From: Methanothrix sp.
GTDB taxonomy: Archaea > Halobacteriota > Methanosarcinia > Methanotrichales > Methanotrichaceae
Assembly: GCA_029907715.1 (NCBI GenBank)
Contig: JARYLI010000018.1
Span: 1-33,405, forward strand
DNA length: 33,405 nt
Direction: 5' to 3'
Every line of letters starts with the position of its first letter. Positions within the stretch are counted from its first letter, which is position 1. The notes beneath the pieces are model-generated. The model searched no databases, had not been told where the DNA came from, and worked only from the letters and a program-made list of their open reading frames with translations. Positions 16,468 to 24,973 of this stretch are shown in pieces. A program made the translations under genes and the position numbers.

Positions 16468-16968
16468 ATGCTCAGGGCCGGCGATCAGTTCATATCCGGC
16501 AGATCTGGTGGGGTGGTCTCGGCATTTTACCCCTACCGCGGGGGCTACCTGGGGGTGGTGCCGGCCCACATATTTCGATACTCTGGTACGGATGTCCTGA
16601 GGATAGGCGCTCACCGCTCCAGGGTTGTTCATTACTGCAGCGACGCGGACATTGCCTTCTTTCTCGTTCCCGGTCCATGCGAGCCCACGAGGATCGCCAG
16701 ACCCAGGCTGGGCGACGCTGAGCTGATCAACAGCGCCAGGCGCATGGGCTGCAGGATAACTGATACCTCCTGGAGCATAGCGTATGTCGTGCTCCAGCCT
16801 GGAAACCTGCCTGGCCCTGGAGACAGCGGCACTCCTGTATTTCAGGATGGCGCGGTCGTGGGCATGCTCATCAACATAAATCTCGGCACATGCAGGGGGA
16901 CTGTGATAACAGGCGAGTTCATCCTCTCAAAGCTCAGCGAGTATGCGCAGTCTTCTCCCGGAGCATGA
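16468..16968 (+). CDS. Chymotrypsin-fold serine protease-like protein, apparently cytosolic
   Basis: About 166 residues. The most telling motif is PGDSGTPVF around S120, the Gly-Asp-Ser-Gly site of trypsin-like proteases, followed by a strand VVGMLI. H34 in VVPAHIF sits where the family's TAAH histidine would be, and D61 in DADIAFF fits the catalytic aspartate before the hydrophobic strand. The triad order His-Asp-Ser is kept. There is no signal peptide or membrane segment, and the protein is shorter than a typical protease domain. A gaggg ribosome-binding site lies six bases before the ATG. A protease or inactive peptide-binding protein are both possible; the substrate is unknown. Confidence 0.65.
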   Translation: MLRAGDQFISGRSGGVVSAFYPYRGGYLGVVPAHIFRYSGTDVLRIGAHRSRVVHYCSDADIAFFLVPGPCEPTRIARPRLGDAELINSARRMGCRITDTSWSIAYVVLQPGNLPGPGDSGTPVFQDGAVVGMLININLGTCRGTVITGEFILSKLSEYAQSSPGA

Positions 16969-16997
16969 TTTCTGTGTCTCTGTGAGATGCACCGCTA

Positions 16998-17006
16998 GCT
17001 ATATGT
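16998..17006 (+). promoter_or_regulatory. Possible TATA box of the hdr operon
   Basis: gctatatgt lies about 29 nt before the ATG at 17031. The match is weak, but the spacing fits a leaderless start. Confidence 0.3.
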
Positions 17007-17030
17007 TGGATCAGGTGAACGCAGGGATCG

Positions 17031-19412
17031 ATGGATCCATCTGAAAGGCCCATGCGCATTGGAGTTTACATCTGCCACTGCGGGCTGAATATAGCGGCGA
17101 CACTAGATGTGGAGGAGCTGAGGAGGTTTGCAGAGACGCTTCCGAATGTGGTCGTGGCCCGCGACATACAGTTCACATGCTCTGACGCCGGCCAGAACAC
17201 GATCAAGAGCGATATAGCAGAGTTCAAGCTCGATGCAGTTGTCGTCGCGGCATGCTCCCCGCGGCTTCATGAGCCAACCTTCCGCAGAACCATAACCGAG
17301 GCCGGGCTCAACCAGTACATGCTGGAGATGGCAAACATCAGGGAGCAGTGCTCCTGGGTCCACATGGACTCGCCGGCGCTGGCGACCCAGAAGGCGAAGG
17401 ACCTCATAGCGATGGCTGTCGCCAAGGCATCTCTTCTCCACCCGCTCGAGACGGAGAGCGTGCCTGTGAGCAGGGACGTGCTTGTGATCGGCGGGGGCGT
17501 TGCTGGGATCTCTGCTGCGCTTGATCTTGCGAACGCGGGCCTGAGGGTGTACCTGGTTGAGCGCAGGCCCACCATCGGCGGCTACATGGCTCTTCTAACA
17601 GATGTGTTCCCGACAAACGACTGCTCTATCTGTGTCCTCGCGCCAAAGATGGCCGAGGTCTACGCAAATCCCATGATAAAGCTCATGACATACTCTGAGA
17701 TTCTCGCGATCGAGGGCACAGTGGGACACTTCAGGGTGACGGGGGTCACGAAGCCGCGTTATGTCGATCCGACGCTCTGCAAGGGCTGCATAAACGAGTG
17801 CTCCAGTGTGTGCCCTGTAGAGGTTCCGAACGACTACGATTTTAATCTGGGAAAGAGGAAGGCGATTTACATGGCGATCCCGCAGTCTGTGCCGCTTGTG
17901 GCATGCATAGACACAAACGCATGCATAGGCTGCGGTCTCTGCGCAGAGGCGTGCCCAGCTGACGCGGTGAAGTACGATCAGCAATCCGAGGAATTCAAGC
18001 TTGACGTCGGCGCGATAATAGTCGCCACCGGATGGCAGCCATTCGATGCATCCAGGAAGGAGGAGTACGGCTTCGGAAGGTACAGGGACGTCGTGACCAC
18101 GCTCCAGATAGAGAGGATGTTGAATGCTGCGGGCCCCACAAGAGGCGATATTGTAAGGCCTTCCACAGGAGAGATCGCGAGATCAGTTGCATTCATACAG
18201 TGTGTGGGGTCAAGAGACCAGACTGTGGGGAACCCCTACTGCTCCAGGATATGCTGCATGGCATCCCTGAAGAACGCGCAGCTCATCAAGGAGAGGTACC
18301 CGGACGCAGATGTAGCGATACACTACATAGACATAAGGGCCGGGGGCGAGGGGTACGAGGAGTTCTACCTCAGGGCGCAGAGGCTCGGCATAAACTTCAT
18401 TCGCGGGCGCGTCTCCTCTGTGGAGGAGGGCGATGATGGCCTCTACGTCCACTACGAGGACACTCTTCTGGGAAAGACCCTCATGAAGAGATATGATCTC
18501 GTTGTGCTCTCCATCGGGCTCGAGGCGAACAGGGATGCCGAGGTCGTGGGCAATCTCCTCGGATTATCGAGAAGGCCTGACAGGTTCTTCGAGATCGCTC
18601 ATCCGAAGATGCGCCCTGTGGAGGCTCACATAGATGGCGTTTTCATAGCAGGATGCGCGTCTGGGCCGAAGGAGATACAGGTCTCTATAGCCCAGGGGAG
18701 CGCTGCAGCATCGAAGGCGATGCAGCTGCTCTTCAAAGGTGAAATTGAGCTGGATCCAACTGTCGCGTTCGTCGACCGGGACAAATGCATAGGCTGCAGG
18801 CTCTGTGTCGATACCTGCCCGAGCAGGGCGATAAGCGTGAAGGACACAGCCTTCGTTGATGAGGCAAGATGCAAGGGGTGCGGCACTTGTGCTGCAGCAT
18901 GCCCTGTAGACGCGATAGAGATGCGCCTCTTCTCAGATGAGCAGATTCTGGCCCAGATCAGGGCTGCCACCGCTGTGAAGGGTGAGTATCCATTCATCGT
19001 CGGCTTCCTGTGCAACTGGTGCAGCTACGCCGGAGCGGATCTCGCAGGCACCTCCAGAATCCAGTACCCGACGAACATCCGCATAATAAGAGTGATGTGT
19101 GCGGGCAGGGTCGATCCAAGCTTTGTTCTCGAGGCGCTCAGGCGCGGCGCTGATGGCGTTCTCATAGCAGGATGCCGCATAGGGGAATGCCATTACGTGA
19201 GCGGAAATCTTCACGCGCTCCAGCGCGCGGAGGTCCTCAGGGGTCTTCTTAAGGAAATAGGAATCGATCCAAGGCGGCTCAAGGTGGCGTGGTGCGCGGC
19301 GAGCGAGGGAGATATACTTGCGAGGAAGATAGAGGAGTTCGTCGATGAGCTCAGGGATCTCGGTCCGGTCGGAACAGAGCTTGCGGCCGCGCTGCCATCA
19401 GGGAAGGTCTGA
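17031..19412 (+). CDS. hdrA: CoB-CoM heterodisulfide reductase subunit A fused to an MvhD domain
   Basis: About 793 residues. The N-terminal domain has the HdrA cysteine motif (ICHCGLN, later AACSPRLHEPTF). A thioredoxin-reductase-like domain binds FAD through VIGGGVAGISAALDLA (about 152-167), with the conserved DCSICVLAPKM. Ferredoxin motifs are seen as CKGCINEC..CP, CIGCGLCAEACP, CIGCRLCVDTCP and CKGCGTCAAACP. From about residue 655 an MvhD-type 2Fe-2S domain follows (CNWCSYAGAD, MCAGRVD, AGCRIGECHY). HdrA carries the bifurcating flavin in the family, and the MvhD fusion resembles HdrA2 of Methanosarcina. The start at 17031 is favoured by position; an ATG at 17052 is also possible. First gene of the operon. 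Confidence 0.93.
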   Translation: MDPSERPMRIGVYICHCGLNIAATLDVEELRRFAETLPNVVVARDIQFTCSDAGQNTIKSDIAEFKLDAVVVAACSPRLHEPTFRRTITEAGLNQYMLEMANIREQCSWVHMDSPALATQKAKDLIAMAVAKASLLHPLETESVPVSRDVLVIGGGVAGISAALDLANAGLRVYLVERRPTIGGYMALLTDVFPTNDCSICVLAPKMAEVYANPMIKLMTYSEILAIEGTVGHFRVTGVTKPRYVDPTLCKGCINECSSVCPVEVPNDYDFNLGKRKAIYMAIPQSVPLVACIDTNACIGCGLCAEACPADAVKYDQQSEEFKLDVGAIIVATGWQPFDASRKEEYGFGRYRDVVTTLQIERMLNAAGPTRGDIVRPSTGEIARSVAFIQCVGSRDQTVGNPYCSRICCMASLKNAQLIKERYPDADVAIHYIDIRAGGEGYEEFYLRAQRLGINFIRGRVSSVEEGDDGLYVHYEDTLLGKTLMKRYDLVVLSIGLEANRDAEVVGNLLGLSRRPDRFFEIAHPKMRPVEAHIDGVFIAGCASGPKEIQVSIAQGSAAASKAMQLLFKGEIELDPTVAFVDRDKCIGCRLCVDTCPSRAISVKDTAFVDEARCKGCGTCAAACPVDAIEMRLFSDEQILAQIRAATAVKGEYPFIVGFLCNWCSYAGADLAGTSRIQYPTNIRIIRVMCAGRVDPSFVLEALRRGADGVLIAGCRIGECHYVSGNLHALQRAEVLRGLLKEIGIDPRRLKVAWCAASEGDILARKIEEFVDELRDLGPVGTELAAALPSGKV

Positions 19413-19414
19413 GC

Positions 19415-20704
19415 ATGCTGGAGATAGAGAAGGATATGGATGTTGAGGGCTCTCATGTGATCTGCAGACAGAGGAGCGGGGATATCACCAAGATCCTGGA
19501 CTATGATTACAAAACGTGCAACGGTTGCGGTATATGCATCTCCCTCTGCCCGACCAAGGCCCTCCAGCCTGGCCCCATCCTGGAGATAGCAACAGGCCTG
19601 GATGCCCCGCCAGTGCTCATAGATCTGGATGCATGCGTCTTCTGCGGGATGTGTGCGAACTTCTGTCCGGTGAACGCGTACAGGTTCACTGTAAACGATG
19701 TGGATATAAAGACCGACGACCGGTACCCGCGGCTTCTCAGGAAGGCAGAGCCGAACGAGAGGTGTCTGCCATGCACATTATGCGAGCCTGTCTGCCCTAC
19801 AGAGGCGATAACCGTTGTGTTTAACAAAACCAGAGAGGACTTCGGGCCGCTAAGGGAGGGGATTGAGGGGGAGATCTCCGTCGATAGAGAGAAATGCAAC
19901 CTCTGCGGGATATGCGCAAGGTTCTGCAAGGCATTTGTGCTTCTTGAAAAGGAGAAGGATCCGAGGGATCTCAGGCCGTATGAGCAGCTTCTCGTGGATG
20001 AAGATCTCTGCGACTACTGCGGGCTGTGCGTGGGCATATGCCCTGAGGAGGCGATATCAGTGAGGGGAGCGCCCCTTGATGCGACCCTCGATCTCAAAGG
20101 GAGCATAGATGTTGATCAGGAGAGATGCATCGGATGCGGCAGATGCGCTATAGTCTGCCCGTACGAGGCGATGGATGTCATCAAGCCCTTCGAGGGAGAG
20201 ATAAGACTCGTGAGCGATCGCCTGGTGAAATGCGATCCGGTTGGGTGCCACGGCTGCTTCAACGTCTGTCCGGCAGATTGCTGGTATGTCGATGATCAGG
20301 GCAGGATTGGGGTTGTAGAGGATCAGTGTATACTCTGCGGAGCCTGCTCAAGGGCATGCCACCTCTTCGGCATAGATGTCACCAGGACGAAGGTCTCTCA
20401 CACCCCGATAAAGGAGACGCCATGGGCTTCAGAGTGGCGGGATGCGATAAACGCGATACTAACAGGCGAGAAGAGGAGATATGATGTCTCAGGAACGCTG
20501 GCGCCTCCGGCGGTCGAGAGACCACCGCCGCCGAAGATCAAAGCTCCAGAGCGCGATCCGGAGCTTCTCAGGCGGATCGATGAATCGCTCCGGCGAATAG
20601 ATGAGGCGATGAGGAAGCCGAAGGTCAGATACCTCTGGGAGAGGGCGCCTGTTGAGGAGGCGCGGAGAAAGATCTCTGCCAGGATAGCTCAGGAGGGGTC
20701 CTGA
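19415..20704 (+). CDS. FwdF-like polyferredoxin with eight 4Fe-4S motifs
   Basis: About 429 residues. Eight cysteine clusters are visible: C35 (CNGCGIC), C74 (CVFCGMC), C117 (CLPCTLC), C161 (CNLCGIC), C199 (CDYCGLC), C238 (CIGCGRC), the spaced form CDPVGCHGC at 273, and C305 (CILCGAC, ending without the usual Pro). FwdF of formylmethanofuran dehydrogenase has a comparable number and forms an electron wire. The C-terminal 90 residues are proline- and charge-rich, with no cysteines, and may dock a partner. It starts two bases after hdrA stops and its stop overlaps the next start, so coupling is tight. It probably shuttles electrons between HdrA and an unknown donor or acceptor. Confidence 0.9.
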   Translation: MLEIEKDMDVEGSHVICRQRSGDITKILDYDYKTCNGCGICISLCPTKALQPGPILEIATGLDAPPVLIDLDACVFCGMCANFCPVNAYRFTVNDVDIKTDDRYPRLLRKAEPNERCLPCTLCEPVCPTEAITVVFNKTREDFGPLREGIEGEISVDREKCNLCGICARFCKAFVLLEKEKDPRDLRPYEQLLVDEDLCDYCGLCVGICPEEAISVRGAPLDATLDLKGSIDVDQERCIGCGRCAIVCPYEAMDVIKPFEGEIRLVSDRLVKCDPVGCHGCFNVCPADCWYVDDQGRIGVVEDQCILCGACSRACHLFGIDVTRTKVSHTPIKETPWASEWRDAINAILTGEKRRYDVSGTLAPPAVERPPPPKIKAPERDPELLRRIDESLRRIDEAMRKPKVRYLWERAPVEEARRKISARIAQEGS

Positions 20705-21228
20705 TGGGCGGAGAGGGGTTCACAGAGGAGGTAATCAGGCTCGCGGGCGAGGAGATCAGGACCTGCATCCAGTGCGGCACATGCTCATCGAGCTGCTCCA
20801 CAGCCCATCTGATGGACAACAGCATAAGAAAGCTGATCAGGCTGGTTCTTGAGGGAAGAAAGAGAGAGGCGCTTGCCAGCGATTCCATATGGCTCTGCAC
20901 CTCATGTCTTTTATGTACGGTCAGATGTCCCAGGGGGATAAGGCCGAAGGCGGTTGTCTCTGCATTGAGGCAGATCTGCGAGCGCGAGGGAATCCGGAGC
21001 AAAGATGCATCCTTTGAGAGGATCTTCATGGATCAGATCAGGAGCAGTGGCAGGATCTCTGAGGTTCTGCTCTCGGCTGCATACGCTCTCAGGAATCCGG
21101 ACGCAGCGGTTCCGATAATGGAGATGGGAATAGAGCTTCTCAGCAGGGGCAAGGTATCGCTGGATCCGGGCTCTGTTAGTGGCATGGATGAGATCCAGCG
21201 CATCTTCAGGGAGTTTGAGAATGAGTGA
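20704..21228 (+). CDS. hdrC: CoB-CoM heterodisulfide reductase subunit C
   Basis: About 174 residues, the usual HdrC length. Two 4Fe-4S motifs are seen: C21/C24/C27/C31 (CIQCGTCSSSC) and C65/C68/C71/C75 (CTSCLLCTVRC). The helical remainder matches HdrC. The subunit passes electrons from HdrA to the non-cubane clusters in HdrB. It is soluble, with no membrane segment, so this is the cytoplasmic HdrABC type and not HdrDE. The ATG overlaps the stop of the polyferredoxin gene by one base, and its end overlaps hdrB by eight bases. Confidence 0.93.
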   Translation: MGGEGFTEEVIRLAGEEIRTCIQCGTCSSSCSTAHLMDNSIRKLIRLVLEGRKREALASDSIWLCTSCLLCTVRCPRGIRPKAVVSALRQICEREGIRSKDASFERIFMDQIRSSGRISEVLLSAAYALRNPDAAVPIMEMGIELLSRGKVSLDPGSVSGMDEIQRIFREFENE

Positions 21229-22066
21229 GATCGCATACTACCCTGGCTGCGTATCGAAGGCGACAGGGCGTGAGTACGATATCTCCACCAGATCGGTCGC
21301 AAGGGCGCTTGGAATCGAGCTGATCGAGCTGGATGACTGGAGCTGCTGTGGAGCAACTCACGTGCCGAATGAGGTGCTTTCTGTTGGCCTGGCTGCCAGA
21401 AACCTGACGCAGAGCTCGCTTCCGATAATGACGACGTGCTCCATATGCTACAGCAACCTCCGCAACGCGATTCGCCGCCTCGAGGATAACGGCCTGCGCG
21501 CACGCGTGAACTCGGTTCTGGAGAGGAAATACAGTGGCGCGAGGGTGATGCATGTCGTTGAGATGCTCTCTGAGTCTCTCAGGAACAGAGATCTCCCCAT
21601 AAAGCTCAGCGGCCTGAGGATCTCGCCCTACTACGGCTGTCTTCTCACCAGACCCGGCAACGGTATTGACAGCCCGGAGCATCCGAAGGTGCTTGAGGAT
21701 CTGGTGAGAACGCTAGGTGCTGAGCCTGTTGAGTCGCCGCTCAAGATGCTCTGCTGTGGCGGTCCTATATTCATGCCCAGAGAGGAGGCAGCACTGGAGA
21801 GCGCATATCACGTACTCATGAGCGCGAAGCGGGCTGGCGCTGATGCGATCATGGCAGTGTGCCCGCTCTGTCATCTAATGCTGGATGCGAAGCAGGGCGC
21901 GATCGAGCGGCGATACGGCGTTGATCTCAGGATTCCCGTGCTCTACGTCACACAGCTTGCCGGCATCGCCCTCGGGCTGGGTCCTGACGAGCTGGCCCTG
22001 GAGATGAACAGCATCTCTCCCCTACCACTGGTGGAACGGGTGTATCAGAGCATGACGGCAGACTGA
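21221..22066 (+). CDS. hdrB: CoB-CoM heterodisulfide reductase subunit B
   Basis: About 281 residues with two CCG domains that hold non-cubane 4Fe-4S clusters in the family: C10, C42-C43, C73 and C76 (PGC, SCCGATH, CSIC), then C140, C178-C179, C214 and C217 (YYGC, LCCGGP, CPLC). HdrB is the site where the CoM-S-S-CoB heterodisulfide is reduced to the two thiols. The ATG at 21221 gives the standard start MSEIAYYPGC and follows a gggag ribosome-binding site; a longer in-frame start at 21179 lies inside hdrC. Last gene of the operon. All cysteines needed for activity are present. Confidence 0.94.
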   Translation: MSEIAYYPGCVSKATGREYDISTRSVARALGIELIELDDWSCCGATHVPNEVLSVGLAARNLTQSSLPIMTTCSICYSNLRNAIRRLEDNGLRARVNSVLERKYSGARVMHVVEMLSESLRNRDLPIKLSGLRISPYYGCLLTRPGNGIDSPEHPKVLEDLVRTLGAEPVESPLKMLCCGGPIFMPREEAALESAYHVLMSAKRAGADAIMAVCPLCHLMLDAKQGAIERRYGVDLRIPVLYVTQLAGIALGLGPDELALEMNSISPLPLVERVYQSMTAD

Positions 22067-22239
22067 AGTTTTATCTCAGAAGAGCCCATCTGCCCGGCGA
22101 TTCATGTCTTCGCTCGCAGCCCGGTTGCGTCTTCCTGATGGAGTTTCGCTACCCACGCACCCCGCAGGTTCTGTGAACCCGGGCCGGCTTGCTTTGATTG
22201 AGCGCAAATGCCCATCCGGAGAAGCCCAGCGGCCTACGG

Positions 22240-22253
22240 AAAAAGCATTTATA
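22240..22253 (+). promoter_or_regulatory. TATA box of the rps19e operon
   Basis: aaaagcatttatac followed by a T-rich stretch is a good archaeal promoter. It predicts a start near 22278 and a leader of about 33 nt, which contains the ggagg ribosome-binding site at about 22297. The preceding bases from 22067 hold no gene that I can see. Confidence 0.6.
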
Positions 22254-22311
22254 CTTGTTTTGTTTTTAAGTTCCCTGGTCCGTTCCTTATCATCGTGGAG
22301 GATTGAAGGAT

Positions 22312-22761
22312 TTGACAACTGTTTATGATGTGCCTCCAGCTGATCTGATAAATGCGGTCGCTGAGGAGCTGAAGGCGAGCGGCAAGATCACGCCGCCTGC
22401 ATGGGCCGCGTACGTGAAGACTGGAGTGCATACGGAGATGCCACCCAGCAATGCTGACTGGTGGTACGTGAGATGCGCATCGGTACTCCGCCATGTCTAT
22501 GTCGACGGGCCAGTGGGCGTGTCCAGGCTCAGGACGCACTACGGAGGGAAGACCAAGAACCGGGTGGCCACAGGCAGGTCGGTCAAGGGAAGCGGCTCTG
22601 TTATAAGAGAGGCGCTTCAGCAGCTAGAAAAGGCCGGATACGTCAAGAAGCAGAAGGATGGAAGACATATCACACCCGAGGGCCGGGCCCTTCTGGACGA
22701 TATAGCCCACAGGGTCAAGATGAGACTGGTGGAGAAGATCCCCGAACTGGCGAGGTATTGA
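22312..22761 (+). CDS. rps19e: Small ribosomal subunit protein S19e
   Basis: About 149 residues. The sequence starts TTVYDVPPADLI, as archaeal S19e does, and contains PPAWAAYVKTG, DWWYVRCASVLRHVY, the GSGSVIREALQQLEKAGYV winged-helix segment and DGRHITPEGRALLD. It binds the head of the 30S subunit. I chose the TTG at 22312, which restores the usual N-terminus; a TTG at 22303 would add three residues and lie too close to the ggagg site. It heads a conserved archaeal translation operon, with the next gene three bases downstream. Confidence 0.95.
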   Translation: MTTVYDVPPADLINAVAEELKASGKITPPAWAAYVKTGVHTEMPPSNADWWYVRCASVLRHVYVDGPVGVSRLRTHYGGKTKNRVATGRSVKGSGSVIREALQQLEKAGYVKKQKDGRHITPEGRALLDDIAHRVKMRLVEKIPELARY

Positions 22762-22764
22762 GAT

Positions 22765-23103
22765 ATGGACGATGAGCTGGCAGATCTGAGACGCAAGAGG
22801 CTTGAGGAGCTGCAGAGACGGCAGCTGGAGTCCCAGCTGTATGCAGCGCAGCAGGAGCAGATGCAGCAGGAGCTCGAGGCCAGGAAGCAGGCGATACTCA
22901 GGGCCATACTTACGCCCGAGGCCAGAGAGCGGCTGAGCAGCATCCGCATGACACGGCCTGAGTTTGTAGCTCAGATAGAGGCTCAGCTTATCATGCTCGC
23001 CCAGAGCGGACGCATAAGGTCAGCGATAACAGATGAGCAGCTGAAGGCCATACTGAAACAGGCCCAGCCGAAGAAGAGGGATATCAACATCCGGCGGATC
23101 TGA
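22765..23103 (+). CDS. PDCD5/TFAR19-family DNA-binding protein
   Basis: About 112 residues. The N-terminus is highly charged and helical ([19 protein letters not shown]), followed by [19 protein letters not shown], the core of the PDCD5 three-helix bundle, and an acidic/basic tail with KKRDINIRR. Archaeal homologues bind DNA non-specifically and are regularly found next to rps19e, as here; the precise cellular role is unsettled. It is tightly packed between S19e and the PP-loop gene (three and two bases). Confidence 0.92.
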   Translation: MDDELADLRRKRLEELQRRQLESQLYAAQQEQMQQELEARKQAILRAILTPEARERLSSIRMTRPEFVAQIEAQLIMLAQSGRIRSAITDEQLKAILKQAQPKKRDINIRRI

Positions 23104-23105
23104 GG

Positions 23106-23705
23106 ATGAAGGTCACCACTCTGTTCAGCGGCGGGAAGGATAGCGGGCTGACTGCGATACTGCTTGAGCCGTTCTTCGACGAGATCGAGCTTGTGACGTT
23201 CAGCTTCGGGCATGATAGCGCATGGGAGGTGGCTGCAAGGGCAGCTAGGGCCATAGGCCATCCCCATCGGGTTGAGATCCTGGACAGGGAGGTTCTGGAG
23301 ACGGGCCTCGAGATGCTCAGGCGGGATGGGTACCCGAACAACGCCCTGAACTACGTCCACATGTGCGCTGTCGAAGTCCTGGCGGAGAGCTGCGAGTATG
23401 TCGCAGACGGCACACGCAGGGATGACAGAGCTCCGGTCATGACCGCAAGCTCCATAAGGAGTCTGGAGGACAGGCACAGGATGCATTATCTGAGACCGCT
23501 TGCGGGCTGGGGCTGGAGGGCGATAAACGAGATGGCCAGCAAATACCTCGAGTTTGAGGTGCTGCCAAGCGACAGGTATCCGGCCTCTGATTTTGAGGTC
23601 GGCCTGAGATATGCGCTCGCAGAGCGGTATGGCCAGAGCGAGGTCGACAGGATATTTCCCGCGAATCACACGCATTCCAGAGTTGTTCGGAGGAAGTTGT
23701 TTTGA
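23106..23705 (+). CDS. PP-loop ATPase (N-type ATP pyrophosphatase superfamily)
   Basis: About 199 residues. The P-loop [13 protein letters not shown] near the N-terminus defines the PP-loop family, in which ATP activates a substrate by adenylation. A conserved segment [14 protein letters not shown] follows. This is an archaeal family that regularly accompanies the S19e/L39e genes; a tRNA-modification or sulfur-transfer role is plausible but not shown. There is no thiouridine-synthase THUMP domain. Its TGA stop overlaps the TTG start of rpl39e (TTGA), giving translational coupling. Confidence 0.85.
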   Translation: MKVTTLFSGGKDSGLTAILLEPFFDEIELVTFSFGHDSAWEVAARAARAIGHPHRVEILDREVLETGLEMLRRDGYPNNALNYVHMCAVEVLAESCEYVADGTRRDDRAPVMTASSIRSLEDRHRMHYLRPLAGWGWRAINEMASKYLEFEVLPSDRYPASDFEVGLRYALAERYGQSEVDRIFPANHTHSRVVRRKLF

Positions 23706-23851
23706 GCAAGAAGATGAAGCCGAAGAAGATACGGCTTGCCAAGGCACTTAGGCAGAACCAGAGGGTGCCTCTCTGGGTCATAATGAAGACGAAGCGCAGG
23801 GTTGTATCACACCCGAAGAGGCGCCACTGGAGAAGGAGCTCGTTGGAGTGA
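23702..23851 (+). CDS. rpl39e: Large ribosomal subunit protein L39e
   Basis: About 49 residues, very basic. The sequence contains [16 protein letters not shown] and ends [13 protein letters not shown], which is nearly the universal L39e pattern. It lines the ribosomal exit tunnel. The start is the TTG at 23702, overlapping the previous stop; this choice yields the family N-terminus MSKK. The gene is easily missed because of its size and start codon. Confidence 0.93.
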   Translation: MSKKMKPKKIRLAKALRQNQRVPLWVIMKTKRRVVSHPKRRHWRRSSLE

Positions 23852-23857
23852 ACATTT

Positions 23858-24121
23858 ATGGAGGTTGAGCAGGTATATACAGTTCCACTGAGGCATGTCA
23901 AGCGAGTGCCGAGGTGGAGAAGGGCGAAAAGGGCGGTTTCAGAGCTGAAAAGCTATCTCTCCAGGCACATGAAGGCCCCGCTGGATAAGATCAGCATAGA
24001 TAACACCCTGAATGAGATGATCTGGGCCAGGAGCAATGAGAAACCCCCATGCAGGATCAGGGTGAAGGCGGTAAGGTTCGACGATGGCAGAGTTGAGGCG
24101 GAGTTCGCAGGTGGCAGATAG
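23858..24121 (+). CDS. rpl31e: Large ribosomal subunit protein L31e
   Basis: About 87 residues. [22 protein letters not shown] and [22 protein letters not shown] match archaeal L31e, a protein near the tunnel exit where targeting factors bind. The ATG at 23858 is six bases after rpl39e. The 3' end overlaps the start of the aIF6 gene. Confidence 0.95.
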   Translation: MEVEQVYTVPLRHVKRVPRWRRAKRAVSELKSYLSRHMKAPLDKISIDNTLNEMIWARSNEKPPCRIRVKAVRFDDGRVEAEFAGGR

Positions 24122-24776
24122 ACGCACACAGGTCGCTGGGAGCTCCCTCCTGGGGGTATTTGCCAGGTGCACCGAGTCGCTCGTGCTGGTGCCTCCGGAG
24201 GCGAGCAAGCGGAGCGTGGAGATGCTCAGCGCAGGCCTGGATGTGGAGCCGGTGATCACCGTCATCGGCTGCAGTTCTGTGCTCGGCTCTCTGATATGCG
24301 CGAACTCTGAGGGCTTCGTGGTGACCAGGTACGCTACAGACGATGAGATCAGGGTGCTTGAGGAGCACGGCAGGGTTGCAAGGCTGCCGGGGAAGATAAC
24401 CGCTGCGGGGAATGTCATACTTGCAAATGACAATGCGGCACTCGTCCATCCGGGTCTCAGCGACAGCGCATGTGAGGTCATCTCCGAAACGCTCGGAGTC
24501 GTTGTGCGCAGGGGCACCATAGGCGGGCTGAAGACCGTCGGGATGACGGCCGTGGCAACGAACAGGGGCATACTGGCACATCCCAGGATATCTGCAGAGG
24601 AGATAAGCGTGCTCGAGGATCTCTTCGGGCTTCCGGTCGATGTCGGCACGGTAAACTTCGGCTCTCCGCTCGTCGGCTCCGGGCTGCTGGCGAACAGCCG
24701 GGGGTATATGGCAGGTCTCGAGACCACAGGCCCAGAGCTCGGCAGGATTGAGGATGCTCTCGGATTTCTGGAGTGA
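24111..24776 (+). CDS. eif6: Translation initiation factor aIF6 (ribosome anti-association factor)
   Basis: About 221 residues. The five-fold repeat of the eIF6 propeller is evident: [71 protein letters not shown] and [18 protein letters not shown]. aIF6 binds the 50S subunit and prevents its premature joining with 30S. I chose the GTG at 24111 because a ggag site lies seven bases upstream and the length matches the family; the ATG at 24084 would add nine residues. It overlaps rpl31e by 11 bases. Confidence 0.93.
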   Translation: MADRRTQVAGSSLLGVFARCTESLVLVPPEASKRSVEMLSAGLDVEPVITVIGCSSVLGSLICANSEGFVVTRYATDDEIRVLEEHGRVARLPGKITAAGNVILANDNAALVHPGLSDSACEVISETLGVVVRRGTIGGLKTVGMTAVATNRGILAHPRISAEEISVLEDLFGLPVDVGTVNFGSPLVGSGLLANSRGYMAGLETTGPELGRIEDALGFLE

Positions 24777-24781
24777 TTGAT

Positions 24782-24973
24782 ATGGGTAAGTATATCGTAA
24801 CCGGTCGTTACAAGGCCAGCTTCATCGGCAATGTCTGGCAGAAGTTCACCAAGCTTCTGGATTGCCCGAATGAGAGGGTCGCCATCGAGTGGACATACTC
24901 TCTGATGGGGAGCAAGCATGGTCTGAAGCGCAACCTGATAAAAATCGATGAGGTGAGGGCTGGTGAGTGGTAA
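24782..24973 (+). CDS. rplX: Large ribosomal subunit protein LX (L18a-related)
   Basis: About 63 residues. The sequence begins GKYIVTGRYKASF and contains VAIEWTYSLMGSKHGLKRNLIKI, which matches the archaeal LX/L20a protein. The ATG at 24782 follows a ggagtga site. It starts five bases after aIF6 stops and overlaps the prefoldin gene by 11 bases, continuing the coupled operon. The symbol follows the archaeal LX name and is not bacterial L24. Confidence 0.9.
   Translation: MGKYIVTGRYKASFIGNVWQKFTKLLDCPNERVAIEWTYSLMGSKHGLKRNLIKIDEVRAGEW

Noticed and set aside
22150-22200. tRNA-like T-arm (ggttctgtgaacc)
   Set aside because: No acceptor stem, D-arm or anticodon arm can be placed around it; it is a simple hairpin in the gap before rps19e.
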